Source: Spirochaetota bacterium
GTDB taxonomy: Bacteria; Spirochaetota; Spirochaetia; Treponematales; Treponemataceae
Length of the DNA stretch: 9,965 bases
Reading direction: 5' to 3'
Assembly (NCBI GenBank): GCA_022704725.1
Contig: JAKJFV010000034.1
Span: 1-9,965, forward strand
Shown one piece after another: positions 1-5,942 of the stretch. Below the pieces are notes generated by a model. The model saw only the letters and a program-made list of their open reading frames with translations, searched no databases and was not told where the DNA came from. The translations under genes and the position numbers were made by a program. Within the stretch, counting starts at the first letter, position 1. Every line of letters begins with the position of its first letter.

Positions 1-501
1 TTCTCCTGCGCAAACTAGTGCTTTTCTACGTAAAACAGACAATCTTTTACGAACCCCCGAAACCGACATATTCATTTGTGAAGCTGTCTCTTCGAGGGTA
101 AGCCCGTCAACATAGTGCATAACAGCCATATCGCGAGTGTCTTCTTTTGCATCCGTGAAAAGATAATCCAAAAATATTGCAGTATCTGTTACCTCTTCAT
201 GGCGGGCTCGTAAATTATCAGCAATCTCATTAAGAACATTGTCAATCTGCGGAGCCCAGCGGACAGAATCGGAACGGATCTTATTCAGACAAACACGGGT
301 AGCAACAGTATAAAAAAGGCTGGAGCACACATTAGTGATTGTTTCTTTACGTTCCAGGATACGTACAAAAACATCCTGCATGCAGTCCAGGGCTTTTTCT
401 TCGTCTTTTAGTAAAAAACGGCATCTTCGGAGCACCATAGGCCCGAATTTCTCATAAAGAGCGCCGAAATTGTCGATGCTAAGCTGTTCGTCTGTTTTCA
501 T
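1..501 (-). CDS. ECF-type RNA polymerase sigma-70 factor (3' end outside window)
   Basis: I translated this from the ATG at 501; 167 codons stay open to the window edge, so the C-terminus is missing. Residues 14-80 match sigma region 2: a core-binding helix with LRRCRFLLKDEEKALDCMQD and DVFVRILE, then the region 2.4-like FYTVATRVCLNKIRSD. Residues 120-163 match region 4, with a helix-turn-helix in LTLEETASQMNMSVSGVRKR followed by LRRKA. Regions 1 and 3 are absent, which is the ECF layout. It should direct core polymerase to a dedicated promoter set. The upstream AAGGAT lies about 11 bases before the start, so the ribosome site is only fair. It is divergent from the membrane gene at 613. Any anti-sigma factor would lie beyond the left edge, so the signal sensed is unknown. 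The sigma call is firm; the subgroup is not. Confidence 0.9.
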   Translation of the reverse strand, partial: MKTDEQLSIDNFGALYEKFGPMVLRRCRFLLKDEEKALDCMQDVFVRILERKETITNVCSSLFYTVATRVCLNKIRSDSVRWAPQIDNVLNEIADNLRARHEEVTDTAIFLDYLFTDAKEDTRDMAVMHYVDGLTLEETASQMNMSVSGVRKRLSVLRRKALVCAGE

Positions 502-596
502 AGCCTATTCTATCCTTGTCATAAGATATAACACTGCAAAAGCAAAAAGCTGTCACCCGTTTTGAAAAAAAGCAATTGCACAGTGAGATTAATTTC

Positions 597-612
597 TATA
601 TATTATACTACA
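597..612 (+). promoter_or_regulatory. Candidate -10 region for a near-leaderless start at 613
   Basis: TATATATTATACT runs to within a few bases of the ATG at 613, and TATTAT sits exactly at -12 to -7 relative to it. No Shine-Dalgarno motif is visible at a usable distance. The -35 match (TTGCAC at 576-581) is poor and its spacing does not suit this hexamer. The candidate rests only on the -10 match and position. Confidence 0.3.
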
Positions 613-1161
613 ATGATTATAATAACCAAGTATATTCCAATTATCGCGCTGTTTATTTTACTCGTACAATATGTCTCTATTTTCTGGAGAGGCAAAGCTC
701 TCGACAACAAACTCGGCAGTAAAATTCTGCACCTAAGAGGAACATCACACAGGCTTTTCTATGCGGCAGCAGCCTTAATTCCGCTCATAGTTTTTATACA
801 GTTTTTCCGGGAATTAGACCTGTTTGTATCACTAGTCATTGACGGAGCGGCAATCGCAGGACTTGAAGCCGTAATTCGGGAAGATCTTTTAAAAAAACGA
901 AGCGGCGTGTATGAAAACGCACTTATAGCAGACGGCAGACTTCTTTGGAAAACTGATATTGCATCATTTCCGACTCTGGCTTATGAACATAATGAAAAAG
1001 AATCTCAAAGCAATGCAGACATATATGCTCAGGACGCACAGGACGCACAGGACAAAACGCTCAAAATAGTCACACATAAAAGCGGCATTATTTTTATTGG
1101 TTTTTCATCAAAAGAAGAAAGAGATGCTGCGGTGGAAATTGTCCGGACCTGGACAGAGTAA
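613..1161 (+). CDS. Small membrane protein with DUF5673-like cytosolic tail
   Basis: The protein is 182 aa from the ATG at 613. An upstream in-frame TTG at 562 would add 17 polar residues before the first membrane helix and has no ribosome site, so I prefer 613. Hydrophobic segments span about residues 5-23 and 49-66, with a third weaker one at about 70-86. The soluble tail begins at GVYENALIADG and has LLWKTDIASF, then IVTHKSGIIFIGF and a closing KEERDAAVEIV helix. That order (YEN motif, W..I strand, C-terminal strand and helix) resembles DUF5673 proteins, whose function is unknown to me. A 9-bp triplication encodes AQDAQDAQD in the tail. The gene is divergent from the sigma factor and could be co-regulated with it, but nothing shows that it is an anti-sigma factor. 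Confidence 0.75.
   Translation: MIIITKYIPIIALFILLVQYVSIFWRGKALDNKLGSKILHLRGTSHRLFYAAAALIPLIVFIQFFRELDLFVSLVIDGAAIAGLEAVIREDLLKKRSGVYENALIADGRLLWKTDIASFPTLAYEHNEKESQSNADIYAQDAQDAQDKTLKIVTHKSGIIFIGFSSKEERDAAVEIVRTWTE
1027..1053 (+). repeat. 9-bp tandem repeat, three units, inside the membrane gene
   Basis: The units GCTCAGGAC, GCACAGGAC and GCACAGGAC follow each other without spacing and encode AQD three times. The unit is a multiple of three, so copy changes would lengthen the protein tail without shifting the frame. Confidence 0.85.
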
Positions 1162-1195
1162 TACTATTATTTAAAACAGCAGTATTATAACAAAC

Positions 1196-2350
1196 CTACA
1201 AAAGCCGCTTTTCTCCCGTTAAAGACCTTAGATGCGACGCATCCTGACTTACTTCCAGAGTACCGCAGTAGGCGCCGTCATGATCGCGGACGGCAAAATA
1301 CTCAATATGAATAAACCTATCTTTAATAGTCAAATAAAACTCAGCTCTGTCCCTCGAACCGTCCTTAAAAGAACTGATAATCTCCTTTACCTTATTAACA
1401 CTTTTTGGAGGATGACAATTCTCGACAAGGCGCCCGACAACAGAAGGCGAGCGGGGAAATATTCGGTGAGGCGGATCGGAATAATACTGAACACGGTCAT
1501 CGGGTCCTACAAAAGAAAAATCGAGCGGTAAAAGATTTAGAATGAGTTCAAGATTTTCGAGGGACAGAGCTCCGGTCGTAAAAGAAACCAAGGAGCCGCC
1601 GCTGGCGTTCCCGACGTCTCCGTATTTCGCGGCAGCAGCAGGAGAAGCAGTCGAATCGCCCGAATCCATATGAGAAAGATACCGGTATGCTGCAGGATAC
1701 AAAATAGTACGTTCCCGGTAAACCAATGAACCGGCTGTTATATAGAACTCTCCAAGATGCTTCCAAAAAAGAGGCGTAGGAGTACCGGTTTTTATACAAG
1801 TCATCGTCTCATCATAGATTTTTTTATAGAGTGCAATCACATCATCCTGAATAGCCCACATTAAAGAAGTACAGCGGTGGCGGGGAGAAGCCTGTTCGAA
1901 CATTGAAAAAAGACCGTTCTGCAGATCTATGTAATGATTTTGAATAAGTTCAAATTTTTCCAGTTCATTTTTTAAGTCCAGTAATGACTTTGAACCGTCG
2001 GAAATACCCTTAGACAACTGCTGAATATCAGCTAAATATATAGAAATTTTCACGTTAGCTGCAGCATAAGCATAAACCGCAGAATCCGGATTATATGAGG
2101 GCAGAATCTGTTTATCGAGGGCTTCCGCACATGAACGGATAAGACGTGCCGCAGGAATTTTATATGAATTGATATCAGCTGCACCTTCGAGAACATAATC
2201 AATGGCATCGTTAACCATGAAGGCATCGGCTTTTTCAAGAACCGCCCTGTATTTTTCAAGGTTTTCGGAGGAACGCTCTCCTCCCGCCAGCGACTGAAAA
2301 TACTGAGAGAGAAGCATAGTATCTGCATTTAAATTTTGTAATGGTTCCAT
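1196..2350 (-). CDS. DUF438/hemerythrin-like protein with C-terminal PAS_10 domain
   Basis: The protein is 384 aa. The start is supported by AAGGAG six bases upstream. Residues 268-372 form a clear PAS_10 domain: LPLDFSFVGPDDRVQYYSD, HRIFPRSPSVVGR, NCHPPKSVNKV, AEFYL, FIHIEYFAVRD and GTLEVSQD. Residues 1-130 are helical and DUF438-like. Residues 135-225 follow the hemerythrin-like pattern of this family (HYIDLQNGLFSMFE, TSLMWAIQDDV, RERTILYPAA). However, the histidine expected in the MWxxHD motif is Gln168 and the E/H-rich metal ligands are thinned, so di-iron binding is doubtful. A low-complexity Ser/Ala/Gly linker spans about 228-253. Family members are thought to be cytosolic sensors or regulators; this one has no HTH or kinase domain. 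It probably acts through protein contacts. It is convergent with the membrane gene, 34 bp away. Confidence 0.85.
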   Translation of the reverse strand: MEPLQNLNADTMLLSQYFQSLAGGERSSENLEKYRAVLEKADAFMVNDAIDYVLEGAADINSYKIPAARLIRSCAEALDKQILPSYNPDSAVYAYAAANVKISIYLADIQQLSKGISDGSKSLLDLKNELEKFELIQNHYIDLQNGLFSMFEQASPRHRCTSLMWAIQDDVIALYKKIYDETMTCIKTGTPTPLFWKHLGEFYITAGSLVYRERTILYPAAYRYLSHMDSGDSTASPAAAAKYGDVGNASGGSLVSFTTGALSLENLELILNLLPLDFSFVGPDDRVQYYSDPPHRIFPRSPSVVGRLVENCHPPKSVNKVKEIISSFKDGSRDRAEFYLTIKDRFIHIEYFAVRDHDGAYCGTLEVSQDASHLRSLTGEKRLL

Positions 2351-2378
2351 AACAGCTCCTTATGGTTTTAGTATTTGT

Positions 2379-2407
2379 AGTGTACAGCCTGATACTGTAA
2401 AAAGCAA
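2379..2407 (-). promoter_or_regulatory. Candidate promoter for the PAS_10 gene
   Basis: On the minus strand, TTGCTT (2407-2402) and TACACT (2384-2379) are 17 bp apart, about 30 bp before the AAGGAG site. The hexamers match consensus in only 3/6 and 4/6 positions. An inverted repeat TACAG/CTGTA (2399-2395 with 2387-2383) lies between and overlapping these elements and could be an operator. Confidence 0.3.
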
Positions 2408-2450
2408 GAAAAGGGGGGAGGAAATACTGCACTTTTGAAGACTGATAATT

Positions 2451-2474
2451 AATAGAACGAACGTTCGTTTTATT
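2451..2474 (-). promoter_or_regulatory. 24-bp palindrome with perfect AACGAACGTTCGTT core (TetR-operator-like)
   Basis: The 14-bp core at 2456-2469 is perfectly self-complementary. Four further base pairs match on each side after one mismatched pair (2455/2470). Perfect spacerless palindromes of the GAACG/CGTTC type are typical of TetR-family operators, whereas terminators need a loop. It overlaps the last base of the msrB stop codon and lies 101 bp upstream of the PAS_10 gene start. It most plausibly controls that gene. No TetR gene is in the window. Confidence 0.5.
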
Positions 2475-3001
2475 TAAAAAAGATTTTTGCTCAAGTCCCC
2501 GTACCCTTCTTTTGCCATATCTACTTTTGGAATAAACCGTAAAGAAGCGGAGTTTATGCAGTAGCGCTTTCGGGTCGGCTTTGGACCGTCGTCAAATACG
2601 TGTCCCAAATGAGCGCCTGAGGATTTTGACCGCACCTCGACACGGCTCATACCGAAGGATGTATCTTCAATGAGAATAAGAGCAGCATTATCAATTGGAG
2701 AAAAAAAACTCGGCCAGCCGGTACCCGAATCGAACTTCGTGCTGGAAGCAAAAAGAGGCGTTCCGTCAATTTTGTCTACATAGATGCCGTCTTCGTGATT
2801 ATCCCAGTAGGCATTATTAAAAGGCGGCTCTGTCCCCGCTTCAACAAGTATTTTGTATTCTTCCGCCGTGAGTTTTGCGCGAAGTTCCTCTGTCGGTTCT
2901 ATATAACAAACTGAATTCATAGGAGTTTCTCCTTGTGCTTTTTTCGCACAGCCTGCGAGAATGAGTATTGTACATACAAGCAGTAAAGTTTTTCGTTTCA
3001 T
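2474..3001 (-). CDS. msrB: Lipoprotein peptide-methionine (R)-S-oxide reductase MsrB
   Basis: The protein is 175 aa. Residues 1-18 are a lipoprotein signal with lipobox LAGC (Cys18), so the enzyme is probably anchored in the cell envelope, reducing methionine-R-sulfoxide in exported proteins. The MsrB fold is shown by YKILVEAGTEPPF, FDSGTGWPSF, GAHLGHVFDDGP (129-140) and RYCINSASLRF with the catalytic Cys148. The two CxxC zinc pairs of many MsrBs are absent (VDKIDGTPLF and RSKSSGAHLG in their places). The only other cysteines are Cys10, Cys18 and Cys32, so the resolving cysteine is unclear. No Shine-Dalgarno motif is visible; a TATATT hexamer sits at -12 to -7. A terminator-like hairpin separates it from tag, suggesting its own transcript. 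Confidence 0.95.
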   Translation of the reverse strand: MKRKTLLLVCTILILAGCAKKAQGETPMNSVCYIEPTEELRAKLTAEEYKILVEAGTEPPFNNAYWDNHEDGIYVDKIDGTPLFASSTKFDSGTGWPSFFSPIDNAALILIEDTSFGMSRVEVRSKSSGAHLGHVFDDGPKPTRKRYCINSASLRFIPKVDMAKEGYGDLSKNLF

Positions 3002-3007
3002 GCTAAT

Positions 3008-3013
3008 AATATA
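3008..3013 (-). promoter_or_regulatory. Candidate -10 hexamer for a leaderless msrB transcript
   Basis: TATATT lies at exactly -12 to -7 relative to the msrB ATG, and no Shine-Dalgarno motif is present. The -35 position (TACTCC) is poor. The same arrangement occurs before the ATG at 613. Confidence 0.3.
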
Positions 3014-3037
3014 CTAAAAAGCTAGGAAAAGGAGTAG

Positions 3038-3059
3038 AAAAAAATAGAAGCTTCCTTCT
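3038..3059 (-). terminator. Rho-independent-like terminator after tag
   Basis: On the minus strand, AGAAG-GAAG-CTTCT (3059-3046) forms a 5-bp stem with a 4-base loop. One A (3045) precedes seven T (3044-3038). The stem is short, so strength is uncertain. The position, 24 bp after the tag stop and before msrB, fits the end of the three-gene unit. Confidence 0.45.
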
Positions 3060-3082
3060 TAATAGTGAAAAGAGACATAATT

Positions 3083-3664
3083 CTATCTGGTACAACTGAA
3101 AACTTTCTCATACACAAAACAGTCTATAATATGATCGTTGACCAGACCTGCGGCCTGCATAAATGAGTATATGATCGTTGAACCGGCAAATTTAAACCCT
3201 CTTTTTTTTAAGTCCTTACTAATTCTGTCGGAAAGAGGTGTCGAAACAGGTACATCTTGTATTTTTTTCCTGTGCCCCGTAATAGGCTCATGATTCACAT
3301 AGCTCCAGATAAATTTATCAAAGCTTCCATACTCTTCAATTATTTCTATGAAGGCTTTTGCGTTAGTCACAGAGGCATGCATCTTAAGACGATTTCTAAT
3401 CAGCTTCTCGTTGCCCAGCAGTTCCTGTATTTTTACATCGTCGTACAAAGCTATCTTGTACGGATCAAAGCCGTCAAAGGCCTCTCTAAATGCATCTCTT
3501 TTTTTAAGCACAGTTATCCAGGTAAGACCTGCCTGCATGCCCTCAAGAATAAGGAGTTCAAAAAGCTTTCTATCATCATGAACAGGACGCCCCCATTCCT
3601 TGTCGTGATAATCTGTATATATAGCTGTATTTCCAGCCCAGGGACATCTGGTTTTCTCGTTCAT
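3083..3664 (-). CDS. tag: DNA-3-methyladenine glycosylase I
   Basis: The protein is 193 aa, close to the usual length. It removes 3-methyladenine from alkylated DNA to start base-excision repair in the cytoplasm. The start at 3664 has AGGAG upstream. The family zinc site is intact: Cys7 (RCPWAG), His20 (DYHDKEWG), His178 and Cys182 (VNDHIIDCF). The catalytic/base-recognition segment LEGMQAGLTWITVLKKR contains Glu41 and Trp49, equivalent to E. coli Glu38 and Trp46. The signatures WSYVNHEP and LKKRGFKFAGSTIIYSFMQA are also present. The gene begins 7 bp after the GNAT stop codon, so the two are surely co-transcribed. Confidence 0.96.
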   Translation of the reverse strand: MNEKTRCPWAGNTAIYTDYHDKEWGRPVHDDRKLFELLILEGMQAGLTWITVLKKRDAFREAFDGFDPYKIALYDDVKIQELLGNEKLIRNRLKMHASVTNAKAFIEIIEEYGSFDKFIWSYVNHEPITGHRKKIQDVPVSTPLSDRISKDLKKRGFKFAGSTIIYSFMQAAGLVNDHIIDCFVYEKVFSCTR

Positions 3665-3671
3665 AAAGTTT

Positions 3672-4163
3672 CTACTCCTGATTATGAGAATGTTTTTCCT
3701 TACGATAAAACCGTAAGTCCATCCCCTCTTTTATCTGTTCCCGTTTACCGGTATCTTTATAGCCGAGCTTTTCATAAAAGTGACAGAGCTTCGCTTCCTG
3801 AACAATTGTGTCGAGCGTCCAAACAGCAACGTGCGGATACAAGGATTCCAATATCTGTACCGCTTCCTGACCCAAAGATCTATTTTGATAATCAGGATGA
3901 ATAAACATCGGGCTTATTCTGCACGAATTTAATTCTTCGGAGTAATACACTCTTACCGCGCCGACAGGCTCATCGTTATAGATAATGAGGTAATAGGTTG
4001 TTTCTTTTTGATTAAACCGCGCTTCGATCCTTTCTAAGCCCTCATTTCCCGGATTAGTTGAAAAATCCTGGTACTTTTCCAGAAGGGCTTTAAACGAATC
4101 TATTTGAAGCCTGTGAATAAGAGGCAGGGCATCTTTAACTGCTTTTTTAAGCGCAACACTCAT
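3672..4163 (-). CDS. GNAT family N-acetyltransferase
   Basis: The protein is 163 aa, a single GNAT domain. YYLIIYNDEPVGAVRVYY forms the central strands. ISPMFIHPDYQNRSLGQEAV is motif A with the acetyl-CoA pyrophosphate loop. LDTIVQEAKLCHFYEKLGY is the C-terminal motif B region, ending in the family-typical FYEKLGY. The loop reads QNRSLG, where Q/RxxGxG/A is usual, so the first glycine is Ser; this is tolerated in some members. The substrate cannot be told. The start has AGGA about 8 bases upstream. It lies 9 bp after the split-barrel gene and 7 bp before tag, in the middle of the cluster. Confidence 0.9.
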   Translation of the reverse strand: MSVALKKAVKDALPLIHRLQIDSFKALLEKYQDFSTNPGNEGLERIEARFNQKETTYYLIIYNDEPVGAVRVYYSEELNSCRISPMFIHPDYQNRSLGQEAVQILESLYPHVAVWTLDTIVQEAKLCHFYEKLGYKDTGKREQIKEGMDLRFYRKEKHSHNQE

Positions 4164-4172
4164 ACAAAAATC

Positions 4173-4664
4173 CTAGAGTACACCGCTAGAATCCATGGTG
4201 GTTTTATTCACAAAATCCATGTGGTATAATTTTTCCCAGTGATTAATATTTAAAGTGCCCTTTGTAATCCGGATGGCTAGTATACAGCAGTTTTCATCTT
4301 TTTCGTTATTTGCCATATCGTACCAGGCAGCAAAGGTTTTTCTAAGCTTTGTTCTCAGCTCAGCATTTTCACTTTTCATAACCCAGCCCAGGTTTTCACC
4401 AGTTCCGACACCGGTGAACCATTGACCGCTTACCGCAAATGCAATTTGAGGATTTTTTGCTATCTGCTGCATCTTGTAGGATTGAGTATTTGTCATTACA
4501 TAAAAAACGCCGTCCTCATAGTGAGCATCCACCTCGCGCACAACAGGCTGAGGATTACCTCCGCCTTGAGGATTAATTGAAACGGTGGCAAGCGAAATTA
4601 GATTGTCCTTGCCGTTGCCGAATTTTTCTTCAAGCAGCTTAAAACCTTCTTCAAAAAGCGTCAT
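4173..4664 (-). CDS. Pyridoxamine 5'-phosphate oxidase-like FMN-binding split-barrel protein
   Basis: The protein is 163 aa. The strand pattern LISLATVSINPQGGGNPQPVVREVDAHYEDGVFYVMT, then TQSYKMQQIAKNPQIAFAV and WFTGVGTGENLG, is typical of the PPOX-like/general-stress-protein-26 split barrel that binds FMN or F420. The conserved K.qqI..NP segment is present. The C-terminus ends after ILAIRITKGTLNINHWEK, which is shorter than true PdxH and lacks its PLP-site tail. Pyridoxine metabolism is therefore unlikely and a redox or flavin role more so. AAGGAG lies 7 bases upstream. It is the first gene of the group that continues with GNAT and tag. Confidence 0.88.
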   Translation of the reverse strand: MTLFEEGFKLLEEKFGNGKDNLISLATVSINPQGGGNPQPVVREVDAHYEDGVFYVMTNTQSYKMQQIAKNPQIAFAVSGQWFTGVGTGENLGWVMKSENAELRTKLRKTFAAWYDMANNEKDENCCILAIRITKGTLNINHWEKLYHMDFVNKTTMDSSGVL

Positions 4665-4764
4665 GTTATTTCTCCTTATTTGTTTTCATTCTGTATTTTA
4701 ACAATACATTTGTATAGTATATCACAGAGTTTAAAAATTGGAATACTTTTTTATAATTTTTTTG

Positions 4765-4864
4765 TCCGCAGATTCACGCAGATGACTCAGATTAAAACAG
4801 ATAAGAAAAAACACGGATTACACTGGTGCTTTGCACAACACGGACCACATAGAGAAAAAGACAG
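4765..4864 (+). repeat. Dispersed repeat left end, copy 1
   Basis: It begins TCCGCAGATT and shares a 39-base exact match (4785-4823) with copy 2 at 5840-5878. Weaker similarity continues through ACCACA.AGAG to about 4864. It faces the inverted right end at 5182-5235. Confidence 0.9.
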
Positions 4865-4949
4865 AATAAAAGAAACTCATAGGAAATATGTATTTAATTA
4901 TTGTTATTCCGGCATTAGTTTACACCAATTTATTGTATCATAAAGAATA

Positions 4950-5132
4950 ATGACCACAGATTCACACTAATAGATTTATCGTGATTTCTAATCACTTTTT
5001 TTCTATTCTTTATCCCATCATCTGTGTCCATACGCCCCTTCGGGTCGTTAATGCAAGGAAGTTATTAAAGTGGATTTTTCTCGTTCATTCTATTCACTGC
5101 GATAAATCTGATTATCCTGTTCATCTGTGGTT
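4950..5132. repeat. Inner imperfect inverted repeat, arms 4950-4980 and 5101-5132
   Basis: The left arm contains ACCACAGATTCACA and AGATTTATC. The right arm contains GATAAATCT and ATCTGTGGT, its near reverse complement with a few mismatches and gaps. The arms nest inside the outer repeat ends. Between them lie a terminator-like hairpin (4981-5002) and a short CCC-CTTC-GGG hairpin near 5035-5044. Confidence 0.7.
4981..5002 (+). terminator. Terminator-like hairpin inside the repeat region
   Basis: GTGATT-TCT-AATCAC is a perfect 6-bp stem followed by seven T. It has the form of a plus-strand intrinsic terminator, but the stem has only two G-C pairs and no plus-strand gene precedes it. It may simply be part of the repeat. 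Confidence 0.35.
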
Positions 5133-5181
5133 ATTTTCTTAACTCTCTCTTTGCGTCTTCGCGTCTTCGCGCGAGCCTATT

Positions 5182-5235
5182 CCTCTCCTTCAGCTCTGCC
5201 CTAGCATCTGTGTAAATCAGCGCCATCTGCGGATA
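5182..5235 (-). repeat. Dispersed repeat right end, copy 1
   Basis: It shares CCTCTCCTTCAGCTCTGCCC and ATCAGCG.CATCTGCGGATA with 6718-6771 at the same spacing. Its reverse complement starts TATCCGCAGAT and aligns over about 29 bases with the left end at 5819, so it is the opposite terminus of the same family. Just before it lies a doubled GCGTCTTC (5153-5168). Confidence 0.9.
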
Positions 5236-5243
5236 CTCTTTTC

Positions 5244-5777
5244 TCAGTCTCTTGCAATATCGAAAATCATATATCCCCGTAGAACTTTTAGGAAGATGGC
5301 GAGTTTTAAAACAAAGGGCATGGGACCTTTAATCTTAAAAGCCATACTTTTCAACATCTCATTAATATCAGTTACCTGCTCATATCCGAAGGGATTTGCA
5401 ATTATCAGTTTTTTGTTTTCAGTATCTATACCTGTGATTACCGAGTAATGAGAGGTGAGATGGGGTTTATTAAAATGATCTTCTGTTAAGTAAATGAATG
5501 GAACAGGGATTCCGGCTTTCAGTTTTGCTTCGATGAAGCTCAGCAGGTTCTTTTTTCTTTTAATCTCATAGCGAACATTAAAACCGGGAAGATACTTGTT
5601 AAAAGCCTTCACAATCTTAGAAGGTGTTGCGCCCAAAAATCCCGGAGGAAACTCGTTCAATAGTATTTGCTCATCAACTTTACTGCCCAAAAAAGACGTT
5701 ACCATACTCACAGAGGCATACGCGCAAGTGTACGGGGTCTTTTGTTTTTCAATTGAAAAATTATCAAGTTTTATCAT
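5244..5777 (-). CDS. Stand-alone C39-like papain-fold cysteine peptidase
   Basis: The protein is 177 aa. The C39-type catalytic set is visible: Gln12 six residues before the nucleophile (QKTPYTCAY, Cys18), His110 (SHYSVITGID) and Asn128 (IIANPFG). The domain spans roughly residues 8-140. In bacteriocin exporters this domain cleaves double-glycine leaders, but here there is no membrane or ATPase part and no neighbouring transporter or bacteriocin gene. There is no signal peptide. The tail (152-177, PMPFVLKLAIFLKVLRGYM) is hydrophobic with basic residues and could touch a membrane. AAAGGAAG precedes the ATG. The gene sits alone between two repeat brackets; its stop codon is 9 bp from the repeat end at 5235. 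The fold is confident; the substrate is unknown, and the role could also be a non-proteolytic transfer. Confidence 0.8.
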   Translation of the reverse strand: MIKLDNFSIEKQKTPYTCAYASVSMVTSFLGSKVDEQILLNEFPPGFLGATPSKIVKAFNKYLPGFNVRYEIKRKKNLLSFIEAKLKAGIPVPFIYLTEDHFNKPHLTSHYSVITGIDTENKKLIIANPFGYEQVTDINEMLKSMAFKIKGPMPFVLKLAIFLKVLRGYMIFDIARD

Positions 5778-5818
5778 AAATACTTCCTTTCATGAATATT
5801 ATACATAAGAAATCTGAT

Positions 5819-5919
5819 TATCCGCAGATTGCGCAGATAACTCAGATTAAAACAGATAAGAAAAAACACGGATTACACGGGCACTTCGTTCAGCACGAAC
5901 CACACAGAGGAAAAACAGA
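5819..5919 (+). repeat. Dispersed repeat left end, copy 2
   Basis: It begins TATCCGCAGATTGCGCAGAT and contains the 39-base stretch identical to copy 1 (5840-5878), then a short CACTTCGTTCAGCACGAACC segment. It ends shortly before the vapC stop codon and faces the inverted end at 6718-6771. Confidence 0.9.
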
Positions 5920-5942
5920 TTTTTATCGGTCTGAAACTTTTG

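Larger units (their letters stand above)
4665..5243. other. Gene-free intergenic region filled by repeats
   Basis: No credible gene lies here. The stretch starts with an AT-rich leader for the gene ending at 4664, including a possible -10 TATACT on the minus strand at 4721-4716. It then holds the repeat left end (from 4765), an inner inverted repeat pair, a terminator-like hairpin and the repeat right end (to 5235). An 87-codon open frame on the plus strand consists of repeat sequence and has no family signal. Confidence 0.8.

Noticed and set aside
1159..1187. Terminator between the convergent genes at 1161 and 1196
   Set aside because: TAATACT and AGTATTA can pair over 7 bp, but the loop is 15 bases, the stem has one G-C pair and no T-run follows.
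3257..3904. 215-codon open frame on the plus strand
   Set aside because: It is antisense to the well-supported tag and GNAT genes, has no family signal, and is best explained as a shadow.
4173..4664. Pyridoxine/pyridoxamine 5'-phosphate oxidase PdxH
   Set aside because: The protein is shorter than PdxH and lacks its C-terminal substrate-binding tail; only the split-barrel fold is supported.
4680..4943. 87-codon open frame on the plus strand
   Set aside because: It is mostly the repeat left end read in one frame, lacks a ribosome site and has no recognisable family or coding character.
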